Source: Cytophagales bacterium
Lineage (GTDB): Bacteria > Bacteroidota > Bacteroidia > Cytophagales > Thermoflexibacteraceae
Length of the DNA stretch: 39,222 nt
Direction of reading: 5' to 3'
Assembly (NCBI GenBank): GCA_013299115.1
Contig: JAAFKA010000040.1
Coordinates: 1 to 39,222, forward strand
This document shows positions 33,190 to 39,222 of the stretch, piece after piece (the first letter of the stretch is position 1; the number at the start of each line of letters is the position of its first letter). The notes under the pieces are model-generated. The model ran no database searches, was not told where the DNA came from, and saw only the letters and a list, made by a program, of their open reading frames with translations. Made by a program: the position numbers and the translations under genes.

Positions 33190-34464
33190 TTGCGTTTTCG
33201 CCACTATTTTTCAGTAGCAGCTTGGCAGTATGGGGGACTTGCCCTCAATGTAGCCCTGCAATTTATACAAACTTGGTGGTTAAGCCCTGAAATTTTTGGT
33301 GTTTTTGCCAAAATTCAAAGCCTTGCTATCATTTTGGGTGGCTTTGCGGGTTTTAGTTTGCACACTGTTTTGTTGGTAAAACCTTCGGAAAAGGTGCTTG
33401 CAAGTGAGCAAAATCTTGTGCATCACGTTTTTTGGTTGAGTTTGGGGCAAATTTTATTACTCTTGCTTTTGGGTTTGGGTATAGGTAGTTTATTGGGCTA
33501 TGGCAATTTTTATACAGCAGAAGAAAGTGTTTGGATAGTTGCTTTGTTGGTGGCGGGTGGTTTGCTCACAACCAAACAAGTGCTGCAAACTCTGTTAGAC
33601 AAGCACAAGCATTTTTTACTCAATTCACAAGTCAATTTTTGGTTGCAATTTGCCCTATTTTTTGTAAGTTTAGGTTGGCTTTGGTTGCAACCTACCCTCA
33701 CCGCCTTAGCAGGCAGAGTTTTACTTACCAATTTTGCATTTTTTGCTGTTTATCTTATTTTGGCTTTTTTCTATCTGCCTTATTCTTTTCGTTGGAAGTA
33801 TTTGCAAATCAATAGTTTGCGTTATATTTTTCAAGTTGCCAGCCGACTCTATGTAAGCCGTTTGATTGAAACTTTTCACAGCAAAGCAGATATTTTGATA
33901 GCAAGTTATTGGTTTGACAACTACCAAATTGGACTGTATGAAAGGATACGTTACTATGCTTCGCTGCCCCAAACTTTGCTGTCGAGCATGACCAATCGAC
34001 TAAATCCTTTGCAATTTCAACAGTCGGCTTTGAGTTTTTTGCACCAAACTAATTTGTTGGTTTTGGTTTTTAGTTTGCTTGGCTATTTGGCTTTGTTTTT
34101 GGTTTTGTGTGCAATTCAATGGCAGTGGCAAGTGGCAGCACTCACTTCCCTGTATCCGTTGTACTTAGGGTTTTGGCACTTTGCAGGACTTTTTGCTTGG
34201 GCAGATAATGTGCGAAATTATTTGCAAACTCACAACAACATTGTGCGTACTACCCTCAAAATCAGGCTTTTACCTTTGCTATGTTTTGTTTGTTTGCTTG
34301 GTGGCTACCAATGGACAGTAGGCAATTTTTCTTTGTTGGTTTATGCTACGCTGTTGGCAACTGCACATTTGTCTATTTTATTGGCAATGCCCCGCCAACT
34401 GTTAAGGCTGCAAAGCAAAAGGTTTTTGAAGGTTTTTTATTGGCAGTGGAAAAAACAACGATAA
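33190..34464 (+). CDS. Polysaccharide flippase/oligosaccharide exporter-like membrane protein (TTG start)
   Basis: The 424-residue protein has 11-12 membrane helices and the Wzx/MATE-like pattern: a first amphipathic segment FRHYFSVAAWQYGGLALNVA, WLSPEIFGVFAKIQSL, and central motif RLIETFHSKADILIASYWF. It is likely to flip lipid-linked sugars for surface polysaccharide. There is no ATG in frame before residue 267; an in-frame TAG at 33175-33177 limits the choice to TTG (33190) or ATT (33187). No glycosyltransferases are adjacent, unusual for Wzx, which normally sits in a polysaccharide cluster. Confidence 0.8.
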   Translation: MRFRHYFSVAAWQYGGLALNVALQFIQTWWLSPEIFGVFAKIQSLAIILGGFAGFSLHTVLLVKPSEKVLASEQNLVHHVFWLSLGQILLLLLLGLGIGSLLGYGNFYTAEESVWIVALLVAGGLLTTKQVLQTLLDKHKHFLLNSQVNFWLQFALFFVSLGWLWLQPTLTALAGRVLLTNFAFFAVYLILAFFYLPYSFRWKYLQINSLRYIFQVASRLYVSRLIETFHSKADILIASYWFDNYQIGLYERIRYYASLPQTLLSSMTNRLNPLQFQQSALSFLHQTNLLVLVFSLLGYLALFLVLCAIQWQWQVAALTSLYPLYLGFWHFAGLFAWADNVRNYLQTHNNIVRTTLKIRLLPLLCFVCLLGGYQWTVGNFSLLVYATLLATAHLSILLAMPRQLLRLQSKRFLKVFYWQWKKQR

Positions 34465-34470
34465 GTACTC

Positions 34471-34501
34471 TTGGTAAAATTGCCATATTTCCCTATCTTT
34501 G
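34471..34501 (+). promoter_or_regulatory. Promoter of the LysM protein gene
   Basis: TTG at 34471-34473 and TATCTTTG at 34494-34501, 20 bp apart, match the Bacteroidota consensus. The transcript would start near 34508, giving a leader of about 90 nt. Confidence 0.6.
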
Positions 34502-34598
34502 AAATATAAATTAAGTTTTTATAAAAACTTGTGAAAAAAATTTGATATTCTCATAAAAAATTACTTGCTTAAACCTTAAAATCTTAGCACCAACCAAT

Positions 34599-35915
34599 AT
34601 GACACATACAGTTGCACCAGGAGATACACTCTTTGGCATTTCTCGCAAATACGGCATCACTCCTGAACAAATCATTTCTTGGAATAGCCTACCCGCATCA
34701 GGGGCTTTAAGCATAGGGCAGCAACTCAAAGTTACGGCTGCATCTGCTGCTGCGGGAACTACCTACACTGTAAAACCCGGCGATACTTTGTTTGGGGTTG
34801 CTTCCCAATTCAAAATTAGTCCACAGGCTTTGCAAACAGCCAATAAATTGACCTCGCCCTCGTTGAGTGTGGGTATGAAATTGATTATTCCTTCGGCAAG
34901 TGGCAGCGTAGTAAGCAACCCAACAACTGTAACCCCCGTAACGCCACCACCTGCTACGGTCAATGTAAGCGGCGGCGTATCAGGAGCAAGGTCTATCATC
35001 AGGGTTAATGCAACCAATTTCTCTTTTCCTCACCCCACCACAGGGGCAATGGTCAATACGCCCAACTTTCGCCCAGTGAACGCAGGGATAGCCTACGGAG
35101 GTGGCAACAGCCCCGCTAATCTGGACTTGGGTTCTTATATGAAAGCTGGTTTGTCTAATGCCCAAGCTATGATGCTCAAAGAAGTATCGAAACACGAAGG
35201 TTGTTTTGATGCCATCAATACGTGGGACAAAGCTATTTTTTCTTTTGGTTTCATTCAGTTGGCAGGAGGTGTAACAGGCAGTCGTTTGCCTGCCTTTTTG
35301 CTCAATGTCAAAACCAAAGAACCCAATTTATTCAACGAATTATTCCGAAAATTTGGCGTAGATGTCAATGGCAATAGCATTTCGGTCATAGACGACAACG
35401 GCAACAACCAAACCGACAACAACGCCTACCTTGCTCTCCAACGCAGCAAACAACTCTGTGGGATTTGGGTAAGAGCAGGTTACAACCAAAGAGTAGCCGA
35501 ATTGCAAATAGAATCGGCAGCCCAATATTACTTAGTGCCAGCCCTCACTAAAATCAGAATCAACCTCACAGTAGGCGGCACCATAGTCCCCAGTGTACCT
35601 TTGACAGACATTATTCGGTCAGTGGCGGGGCAAGCCTCATTGATAGATATTACTGTAAATCAATGGATTAACACCACAGGTACTTATTTCAAATATGCTA
35701 TTGAAAGAGTAGCCAAAGCACAAGGGCTGAATACCTTAGACAAAATCAAGAACATAGACGAAAGAACAGTCTTGCAAGAAGTAGTAAATTTGGCTACTTT
35801 CTATGCAGCCAATCCTTCTACTACCGAAGCTGCCTTCCAAAGACCTGATGCTTGCCAACGCGTGGTAAAAAGAGTGGGTAGTATGCTTACTTCGGGTTTG
35901 TCGTTGGCTAAATAA
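34599..35915 (+). CDS. LysM-repeat protein with lysozyme/chitosanase-like C-terminal domain, no signal peptide
   Basis: The 438-residue protein begins directly with a LysM module (HTVAPGDTLFGISRKYGI, about 2-45) and has a second (YTVKPGDTLFGVASQFKI, about 54-98). A Pro/Thr/Val linker follows, then a helical domain with the motif KEVSKHEGCFDAINTWDKAIFSFGFIQ, where Glu200 could be the catalytic acid of a lysozyme-like hydrolase. An in-frame stop at 34554-34556 and the lack of any other start exclude a signal peptide. So it is either exported by another route or acts in the cytoplasm, for example as a phage- or tailocin-type lysin. LysM binds GlcNAc polymers. The enzyme activity is inferred. Confidence 0.78.
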   Translation: MTHTVAPGDTLFGISRKYGITPEQIISWNSLPASGALSIGQQLKVTAASAAAGTTYTVKPGDTLFGVASQFKISPQALQTANKLTSPSLSVGMKLIIPSASGSVVSNPTTVTPVTPPPATVNVSGGVSGARSIIRVNATNFSFPHPTTGAMVNTPNFRPVNAGIAYGGGNSPANLDLGSYMKAGLSNAQAMMLKEVSKHEGCFDAINTWDKAIFSFGFIQLAGGVTGSRLPAFLLNVKTKEPNLFNELFRKFGVDVNGNSISVIDDNGNNQTDNNAYLALQRSKQLCGIWVRAGYNQRVAELQIESAAQYYLVPALTKIRINLTVGGTIVPSVPLTDIIRSVAGQASLIDITVNQWINTTGTYFKYAIERVAKAQGLNTLDKIKNIDERTVLQEVVNLATFYAANPSTTEAAFQRPDACQRVVKRVGSMLTSGLSLAK

Positions 35916-35999
35916 GAAATGTGAATTCTTGGAATTGCTTTAATGCTTGCGAAACTTGGAATTTGTCCAATCAAATTTATAGCAATTATATGGAAATAA

Positions 36000-36030
36000 A
36001 AAAGCACCAAAACAAGATTTTGGTGCTTTT
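36000..36030. terminator. Bidirectional terminator between LysM gene and tRNA-Phe
   Basis: AAAAGCACCAAAA (36000-36012) and TTTTGGTGCTTTT (36018-36030) form a perfect 13-bp stem around CAAGA, with A's before and T's after on each strand. It can stop both the LysM gene and the convergent tRNA transcript. Confidence 0.85.
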
Positions 36031-36062
36031 AAAATAATGTACGAAACAAAAAATTAATTTTG

Positions 36063-36135
36063 TGGTGTTGAGTGGAATCGAACCACCGACACAAGGATTT
36101 TCAGTCCTTTGCTCTACCAACTGAGCTACAACACC
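36063..36135 (-). tRNA. tRNA-Phe (GAA anticodon)
   Basis: The minus strand folds into a complete 73-nt cloverleaf. The acceptor GGTGTTG/CAACACC is followed by discriminator A; the D-arm is GCTCAGTTGGTAGAGC; the anticodon loop CTGAAAA has GAA; the T-arm is GGTGGTTCGATTCCACT-like. The 3' CCA is not encoded (bases after the discriminator are CAA), so it must be added post-transcriptionally. A consensus promoter lies at 36148-36178. Confidence 0.97.
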
Positions 36136-36147
36136 AAGACAACGCTG

Positions 36148-36178
36148 CAAAGGTAGGACTTATTTTTTGATTTACAAA
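36148..36178 (-). promoter_or_regulatory. Promoter of tRNA-Phe
   Basis: On the minus strand TTTG (36178-36175) and TACCTTTG (36155-36148) are separated by 19 bp, an exact match to the Bacteroidota consensus. Transcription would begin about 6-8 nt before the tRNA. Confidence 0.8.
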
Positions 36179-36323
36179 CTTTTTGATATTTTTTTTAAAA
36201 AAAATACTTTTGGAATAGGAATTAAAATTAAAATGTAATTTTTTATATTGCAAACACTTGACAATCAATTAGTTTAATCTCATATTTCTTTTCGTATCTA
36301 CTATTTTGTATCTATTCCTGTCT

Positions 36324-36788
36324 ATGCTAAATGAACAACTAACTACTCATGAGGTACTATACCTGCAAATGTTATACTTATACAAAAAATGGTATTGGGA
36401 TATGCCCAATGTGTGTACTTATTGGAGAGCTACTACTAAGCAAAAACAAGAGATAAATAAATTAATAAGTTGGTTGCCAAATGAATTGCCTGTTTTAATC
36501 CTTTGGATTTTTGAAGATAACTGGACTGTTGTTTCTACTCAACGGCTATTAAATTACAAAAATAATCAATTACAAAGCATTGATTTAGAGGCAATAACAA
36601 TGATTGATGCAGATATACCTTTGTATTGGGTGGACTTGTATATTGGAGAATTGCTTGTACACAGTTTCCACGAAGTTTTTGTGATAGATGTTCCCAATGG
36701 CAACAGCCACGAGTTAATTAGTTTTTGGGGCTTGTTAAGGCAATTTAGAAGATTAGTTTTGGTTTCTTCTCTTGCCACAAAAACCTAA
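36324..36788 (+). CDS. Hypothetical protein, 154 residues
   Basis: I recognise no family. The protein is Trp- and Leu-rich, with about seven tryptophans, and alternates helix and strand (ATTKQKQEINKLISWLPNEL, LILWIFEDNWTVVSTQRLL, IDADIPLYWVDLYIGEL), resembling a small PH-like or immunity-type globular domain. The frame is open from a TTG at 36306, but the ATG at 36324 is the more credible start. It lies beside a nuclease-like gene on the other strand. Codon use matches its neighbours. Confidence 0.6.
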   Translation: MLNEQLTTHEVLYLQMLYLYKKWYWDMPNVCTYWRATTKQKQEINKLISWLPNELPVLILWIFEDNWTVVSTQRLLNYKNNQLQSIDLEAITMIDADIPLYWVDLYIGELLVHSFHEVFVIDVPNGNSHELISFWGLLRQFRRLVLVSSLATKT

Positions 36789-36822
36789 ATATTCTTTCCT
36801 CGCATTGTTTGCTATGGTTAAT

Positions 36823-37377
36823 TTATACAATTTTCCAAAGGCAGACCACGCACTCTACTTTTGACCTATGAATTTCGTCTTGTGTAGGAATAGGCAAAAA
36901 ACTATCTACCCTTGTGATACTGAGTTCGGCATTTGCCTCCAAGTCCACTATTCTGTCGTCTTGCTCACCTTTTACAGTATCTACTAAAGCACAAAGGAAC
37001 AAGTGGGCTTTGACATTGACGTGGTAACCTGCTTTTTGGATTTTCATAAGAGTTTTCACATCACGCACATACGCCTCGTAGTCATCTCTAAATTTGAATT
37101 GAAAGATGTAGGCTTCCGTAGTGCTATCTTTTTCTACTTTGAGTATCAAATCTACTACGCCTGCATCACCTACTTTCACTTCTTTTACCCACTGCACATT
37201 CGACTCTCCAAAGATTAATTGCTTGTTTAGCGTCAATGATTTGCTAATTTGGTAGAAAAAAGCCTGTTCGGGCATGAAGTAGATTCCTTTTTGGGCAAGA
37301 TTTTTTAATTCAAACTCTTCTTTCAAAACAACTTGCTTAATGGTTTCGAAAATTTTTTCATCTATGGTGCTGTGCAT
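36823..37377 (-). CDS. PD-(D/E)XK nuclease-like protein (hypothetical)
   Basis: The 184-residue protein contains VVDLILKVEKDSTTEAYIFQFKFRDD, in which Asp76 at the end of one strand and Gln93-x-Lys95 in the next match the D...(E/Q)xK core of the PD-(D/E)XK fold; Glu38 upstream may be the helix acidic residue. A small restriction-like or DUF-type nuclease is the best guess, but a non-catalytic relative is possible. It converges with the 154-residue hypothetical gene with 34 bp between the stop codons. Confidence 0.5.
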   Translation of the reverse strand: MHSTIDEKIFETIKQVVLKEEFELKNLAQKGIYFMPEQAFFYQISKSLTLNKQLIFGESNVQWVKEVKVGDAGVVDLILKVEKDSTTEAYIFQFKFRDDYEAYVRDVKTLMKIQKAGYHVNVKAHLFLCALVDTVKGEQDDRIVDLEANAELSITRVDSFLPIPTQDEIHRSKVECVVCLWKIV

Positions 37378-37460
37378 AACTCTACAAGAATAGGAGGTTC
37401 AGATATAGTTGTTGGTATCTAAGTTACAAAATTACATATTTGTATAAGAGTACAAAATAA

Positions 37461-37493
37461 TTTGCAAGTATTACTTTTTTTTATTTAGTTTTG
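37461..37493 (+). promoter_or_regulatory. Promoter of the lipoyl-like gene
   Basis: TTTG at 37461-37464 and TAGTTTTG at 37486-37493, 21 bp apart, fit the Bacteroidota consensus. The transcript would start near 37500, leaving a leader of only a few nt before ATG 37506. This supports that start over the TTG at 37491. Confidence 0.6.
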
Positions 37494-37505
37494 TCAAAAA
37501 AAACT

Positions 37506-37745
37506 ATGCAAAAGAAAACTCTTATGTTGTTACCTGCCATCGACAATCATACCCAAGAGGTAGAAATTGCGTTTTGGCTCAAAGCTGACGGCAGCCATGT
37601 ACAGAAAAACGAATCTATTTGCGAAGTCAATACAGAGGAATTTGCCTTCGAATTGGAGGCTACCGAAGAAGGGACACTGAAAATATTGGCTGCCGAAGGT
37701 ACTTTACTTAAAATAGGTGAGCCGCTGTGCGAAATTATTGAATAA
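37506..37745 (+). CDS. Biotinyl/lipoyl-like domain protein lacking the modified lysine
   Basis: This 79-residue protein has the whole lipoyl fold and nothing else: KTLMLLPAID, FWLKADGSHVQKNESICEVN, a hairpin turn, then EATEEGTLKILAAEGTLLKIGEPLCEI. In lipoyl domains the turn reads E-T-D-K-A; here the aligned residues are N42-T43-E44-E45-F46, so Glu45 replaces the lysine that carries lipoate or biotin. It cannot be modified in the usual way. It may be a decoy, a scaffold, or a domesticated binding domain. No dehydrogenase or carboxylase genes adjoin it. Confidence 0.8.
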   Translation: MQKKTLMLLPAIDNHTQEVEIAFWLKADGSHVQKNESICEVNTEEFAFELEATEEGTLKILAAEGTLLKIGEPLCEIIE

Positions 37746-37828
37746 AATTTTGGGGAAGTCTAACAATCTTTGTGTTTTTTGTAAAACTTGGAATCAAGTT
37801 TGAAATGAAATTTGGGAAAAAGGTTAAA

Positions 37829-37946
37829 TAGAGGTTATTACGATAATTTTTGTATAGAAAATTAACTTGTTGATTTTCAACTAATTGACCTTGCAGTTGG
37901 AGGCAACCCCCGCCAAAGGGTACGGTACAAATCATAATAACCTCTA
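37829..37946. repeat. 118-bp element with 12-bp terminal inverted repeats overlapping the SDR stop codon
   Basis: TAGAGGTTATTA (37829-37840) and TAATAACCTCTA (37935-37946) are perfect complements 118 bp apart. The right end supplies the TAG stop codon of the SDR gene (37946-37944 on the minus strand). TA at both ends would fit a TA-target miniature element (MITE). Only one copy is visible here. Confidence 0.5.
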
Positions 37947-38786
37947 ATATACTACACTTTCTGCAATATCTTTGTATGCGTTGATGTCTTTTTGCACACT
38001 TTCCAACTTTGCGGTTAAGGAAACAATGGCAATTTTTCCTAAGGGTAGTCGCAAAGGTGGTGTTTCCAATTTTGTGATGTCAAAAATTGCTTGTGCTGCT
38101 TTTATTGGATTGCCTTCTTGTTTGCCATTTACCTGTTTCATTCTCTCCCTGAATGCACCTGCTGTTGGGTGATAATCTGCAATGAGGTTGGAGGCTTGTT
38201 TGAAAGAACTCCCCGCAAAATTTGTTCTAAAAGGACCTGGTTCTACAATAGTCAGTTTTATGCCCATCGGTGCAACCTCTATTGCTAAGGCTTCGCTAAA
38301 ACCTTCTAAGGCAAATTTGCTGGCGTTGTAAATTCCAAAACCGGGAAAAGCCTTAAAACCACCATGAGAAGAAATTTGAATAATATGTCCACTTTTTTGT
38401 TGCCTAAATAATGGCAAAAAAGTTTGTGTAAGTTGCAAAGTACCAAAAAAATTTGCTTCAAAAATTTCCCTTGTTTCTGCCATACTTGTTTCTTCCACTG
38501 CACCTGCCAAACCAAAGCCTGCATTATTTACAAGCACATCTATTTTGCCGAATTTATCCCTAACCATTTGAACAGCTTGCTCAATTTCAGTCGGTTTTGT
38601 AATGTCCAAAGTCAAAGCATAAGCCTTTTCTCTGTATTGGCTATTAAAATCATCTGCTTGTGTTTGGTTGCGAAATGTACCAATAACAAAATCGCCATTT
38701 TCAATTACAGTTTGGGCAAGTGCCTTGCCCAAACCACTTGAAATACCTGTGATAAACCAAATTTTTTGCGTTTGCATTGTCTTCAA
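37944..38786 (-). CDS. Short-chain dehydrogenase/reductase (classical SDR)
   Basis: The 280-residue classical SDR has the cofactor motif TGISSGLG (13-20), Asp in DITKP (about 61), NNAG (87-90), catalytic Ser140 with Tyr153-x3-Lys157 in YNASK, and PGPFRTNF after beta6. Such enzymes reduce or oxidise carbonyl or alcohol groups with NAD(P)H. The substrate is not apparent. It lies directly downstream of an AraC-type gene remnant, which may once have regulated it. Met4 is an alternative start. Confidence 0.95.
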   Translation of the reverse strand: MKTMQTQKIWFITGISSGLGKALAQTVIENGDFVIGTFRNQTQADDFNSQYREKAYALTLDITKPTEIEQAVQMVRDKFGKIDVLVNNAGFGLAGAVEETSMAETREIFEANFFGTLQLTQTFLPLFRQQKSGHIIQISSHGGFKAFPGFGIYNASKFALEGFSEALAIEVAPMGIKLTIVEPGPFRTNFAGSSFKQASNLIADYHPTAGAFRERMKQVNGKQEGNPIKAAQAIFDITKLETPPLRLPLGKIAIVSLTAKLESVQKDINAYKDIAESVVY

Positions 38787-38857
38787 TATTAAATTGTGAT
38801 GTGAATATTAACAATACAAAGGTGGGCTAAAAGATAGGCTTTTTGTTAAGATAAAAC

Positions 38858-39067
38858 CTATCTTGTTCGGTATTTTTCGGATATTTCAGTTTTAAATCCT
38901 ATGGGTGATAGGTTTGTTTCTGCTCTAAATGCTTTGGCAAAGTACGAACTATCAGTATAATTCAACTCAAAAGCAATTTCTGAAACGGTTTTGTCTGTAA
39001 AGGTCAAAAGTCGTTTGGCTTCTAAAATACTTCTTGCTCTAATCACTTCACTAGTGTTACATCTCAT
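38858..39067 (-). pseudogene. AraC-family regulator remnant, truncated by a transposon
   Basis: Only the second part of the AraC DNA-binding domain remains: RARSILEAKRLLTF, KTVSEIAFELNYTDSSYFAKAF and SPIGFK, about 60 residues. The first helix-turn-helix and the effector domain are missing. Upstream the sequence switches at about 39055-39060 to DNA leading into an IS630-type transposase end. A TA at 39058-39059 at the junction fits the TA target of IS630/Tc1 elements. The residual ATG at 39067 is probably fortuitous. Confidence 0.8.
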
Positions 39068-39082
39068 AAATAACCGTTTACT

Positions 39083-39222
39083 TTATACCTTGCAAGGCTT
39101 TCCCCCATATGTCCATTTAAAAGGCTTTGCCATAGTTTGATTGAAGTAGTCAATAAATTTGTTTAGCTTTTCTTTGAGGTCTTCTTTGGAGCTAAAATGT
39201 CCTCTTTTGATTAGTTTTTTGT
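39083..39222 (-). CDS. IS630-family transposase, C-terminal end (cut by window edge)
   Basis: The minus strand reads, to a TAA at 39085-39083, KKLIKRGHFSSKEDLKEKLN followed by FIDYFNQTMAKPFKWTYGGK and PCKV. This is the characteristic IS630-type C-terminus (F-xS-xEDL ... FIxxYN..AKPFxWTY.GKP). The catalytic DDE core lies outside the window. About 24 bp separate the stop from the AraC remnant, the expected size of a terminal inverted repeat. Confidence 0.85.
   Translation of the reverse strand, partial: KKLIKRGHFSSKEDLKEKLNKFIDYFNQTMAKPFKWTYGGKPCKV

Overview
The window reads as chromosomal DNA of a member of the phylum Bacteroidota, probably Cytophagales-like. This is inferred from the low GC content, a type IX secretion (T9SS) sorting tail on a large surface protein, a TonB-dependent receptor, BlaI/M56 regulator pairs, a TPR-SpoIIE phosphatase, and several promoters of the Bacteroidota form TTTG-N16..21-TAnnTTTG. 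Examples of such promoters lie upstream of the DUF262 gene, tRNA-Phe, the LysM gene and the phosphatase. A ComA-type phosphosulfolactate synthase would suit a sulfonolipid-making gliding bacterium, but that is inference.

Layout. 1-2.4 kb: the 5' end of an IS4/Tn5-like transposase cut by the window edge, a small Cys-rich DUF5522-like gene, and a methylcrotonyl/propionyl-type carboxyltransferase, all on the minus strand. 2.6-4.9 kb: aconitase. 5.0-6.9 kb: a two-gene DUF262 + HEPN module that looks like a defence or toxin-antitoxin unit. 7.0-7.3 kb: a cluster of palindromic repeats. 7.4-9.2 kb: TerD, a SPOR-type lipoprotein and a 59-residue small membrane protein. 9.4-15.3 kb: two convergent BlaI-like/M56-peptidase pairs with visibly different operators, plus a small secreted protein. 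15.3-17.7 kb: a TerB-like protein, two GNAT acetyltransferases and a Lys-tailed periplasmic protein. 17.9-21.9 kb: a 1330-residue T9SS surface protein with BspA-type repeats. 22.0-24.5 kb: a dense array of nested palindromes and 32/33-bp tandem repeats surrounding an IS200/IS605-type Y1 transposase. 24.6-39.2 kb: acyltransferase, TPR-SpoIIE phosphatase, TonB receptor, phosphosulfolactate synthase, fructose-1,6-bisphosphatase, flippase, LysM protein, tRNA-Phe, a PD-(D/E)XK-like protein, a lipoyl-like protein lacking its lysine, an SDR, and an AraC-type regulator apparently truncated by an IS630-type element.

The strongest theme is repeats. At least five families of short palindromes occupy intergenic space and in two places lie inside the coding sequence of the surface protein. 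One near-perfect hairpin encodes most of its signal peptide, and GC-rich hairpins encode the linker before its sorting domain. About 150-bp composite units, each a nested inverted repeat, are tandemly arranged on both sides of the Y1 transposase and recur near 7 kb and 13 kb. This resembles the REP/RAYT relationship known from Proteobacteria and is the best candidate here for an undescribed system. The second candidate is the DUF262-HEPN pair.
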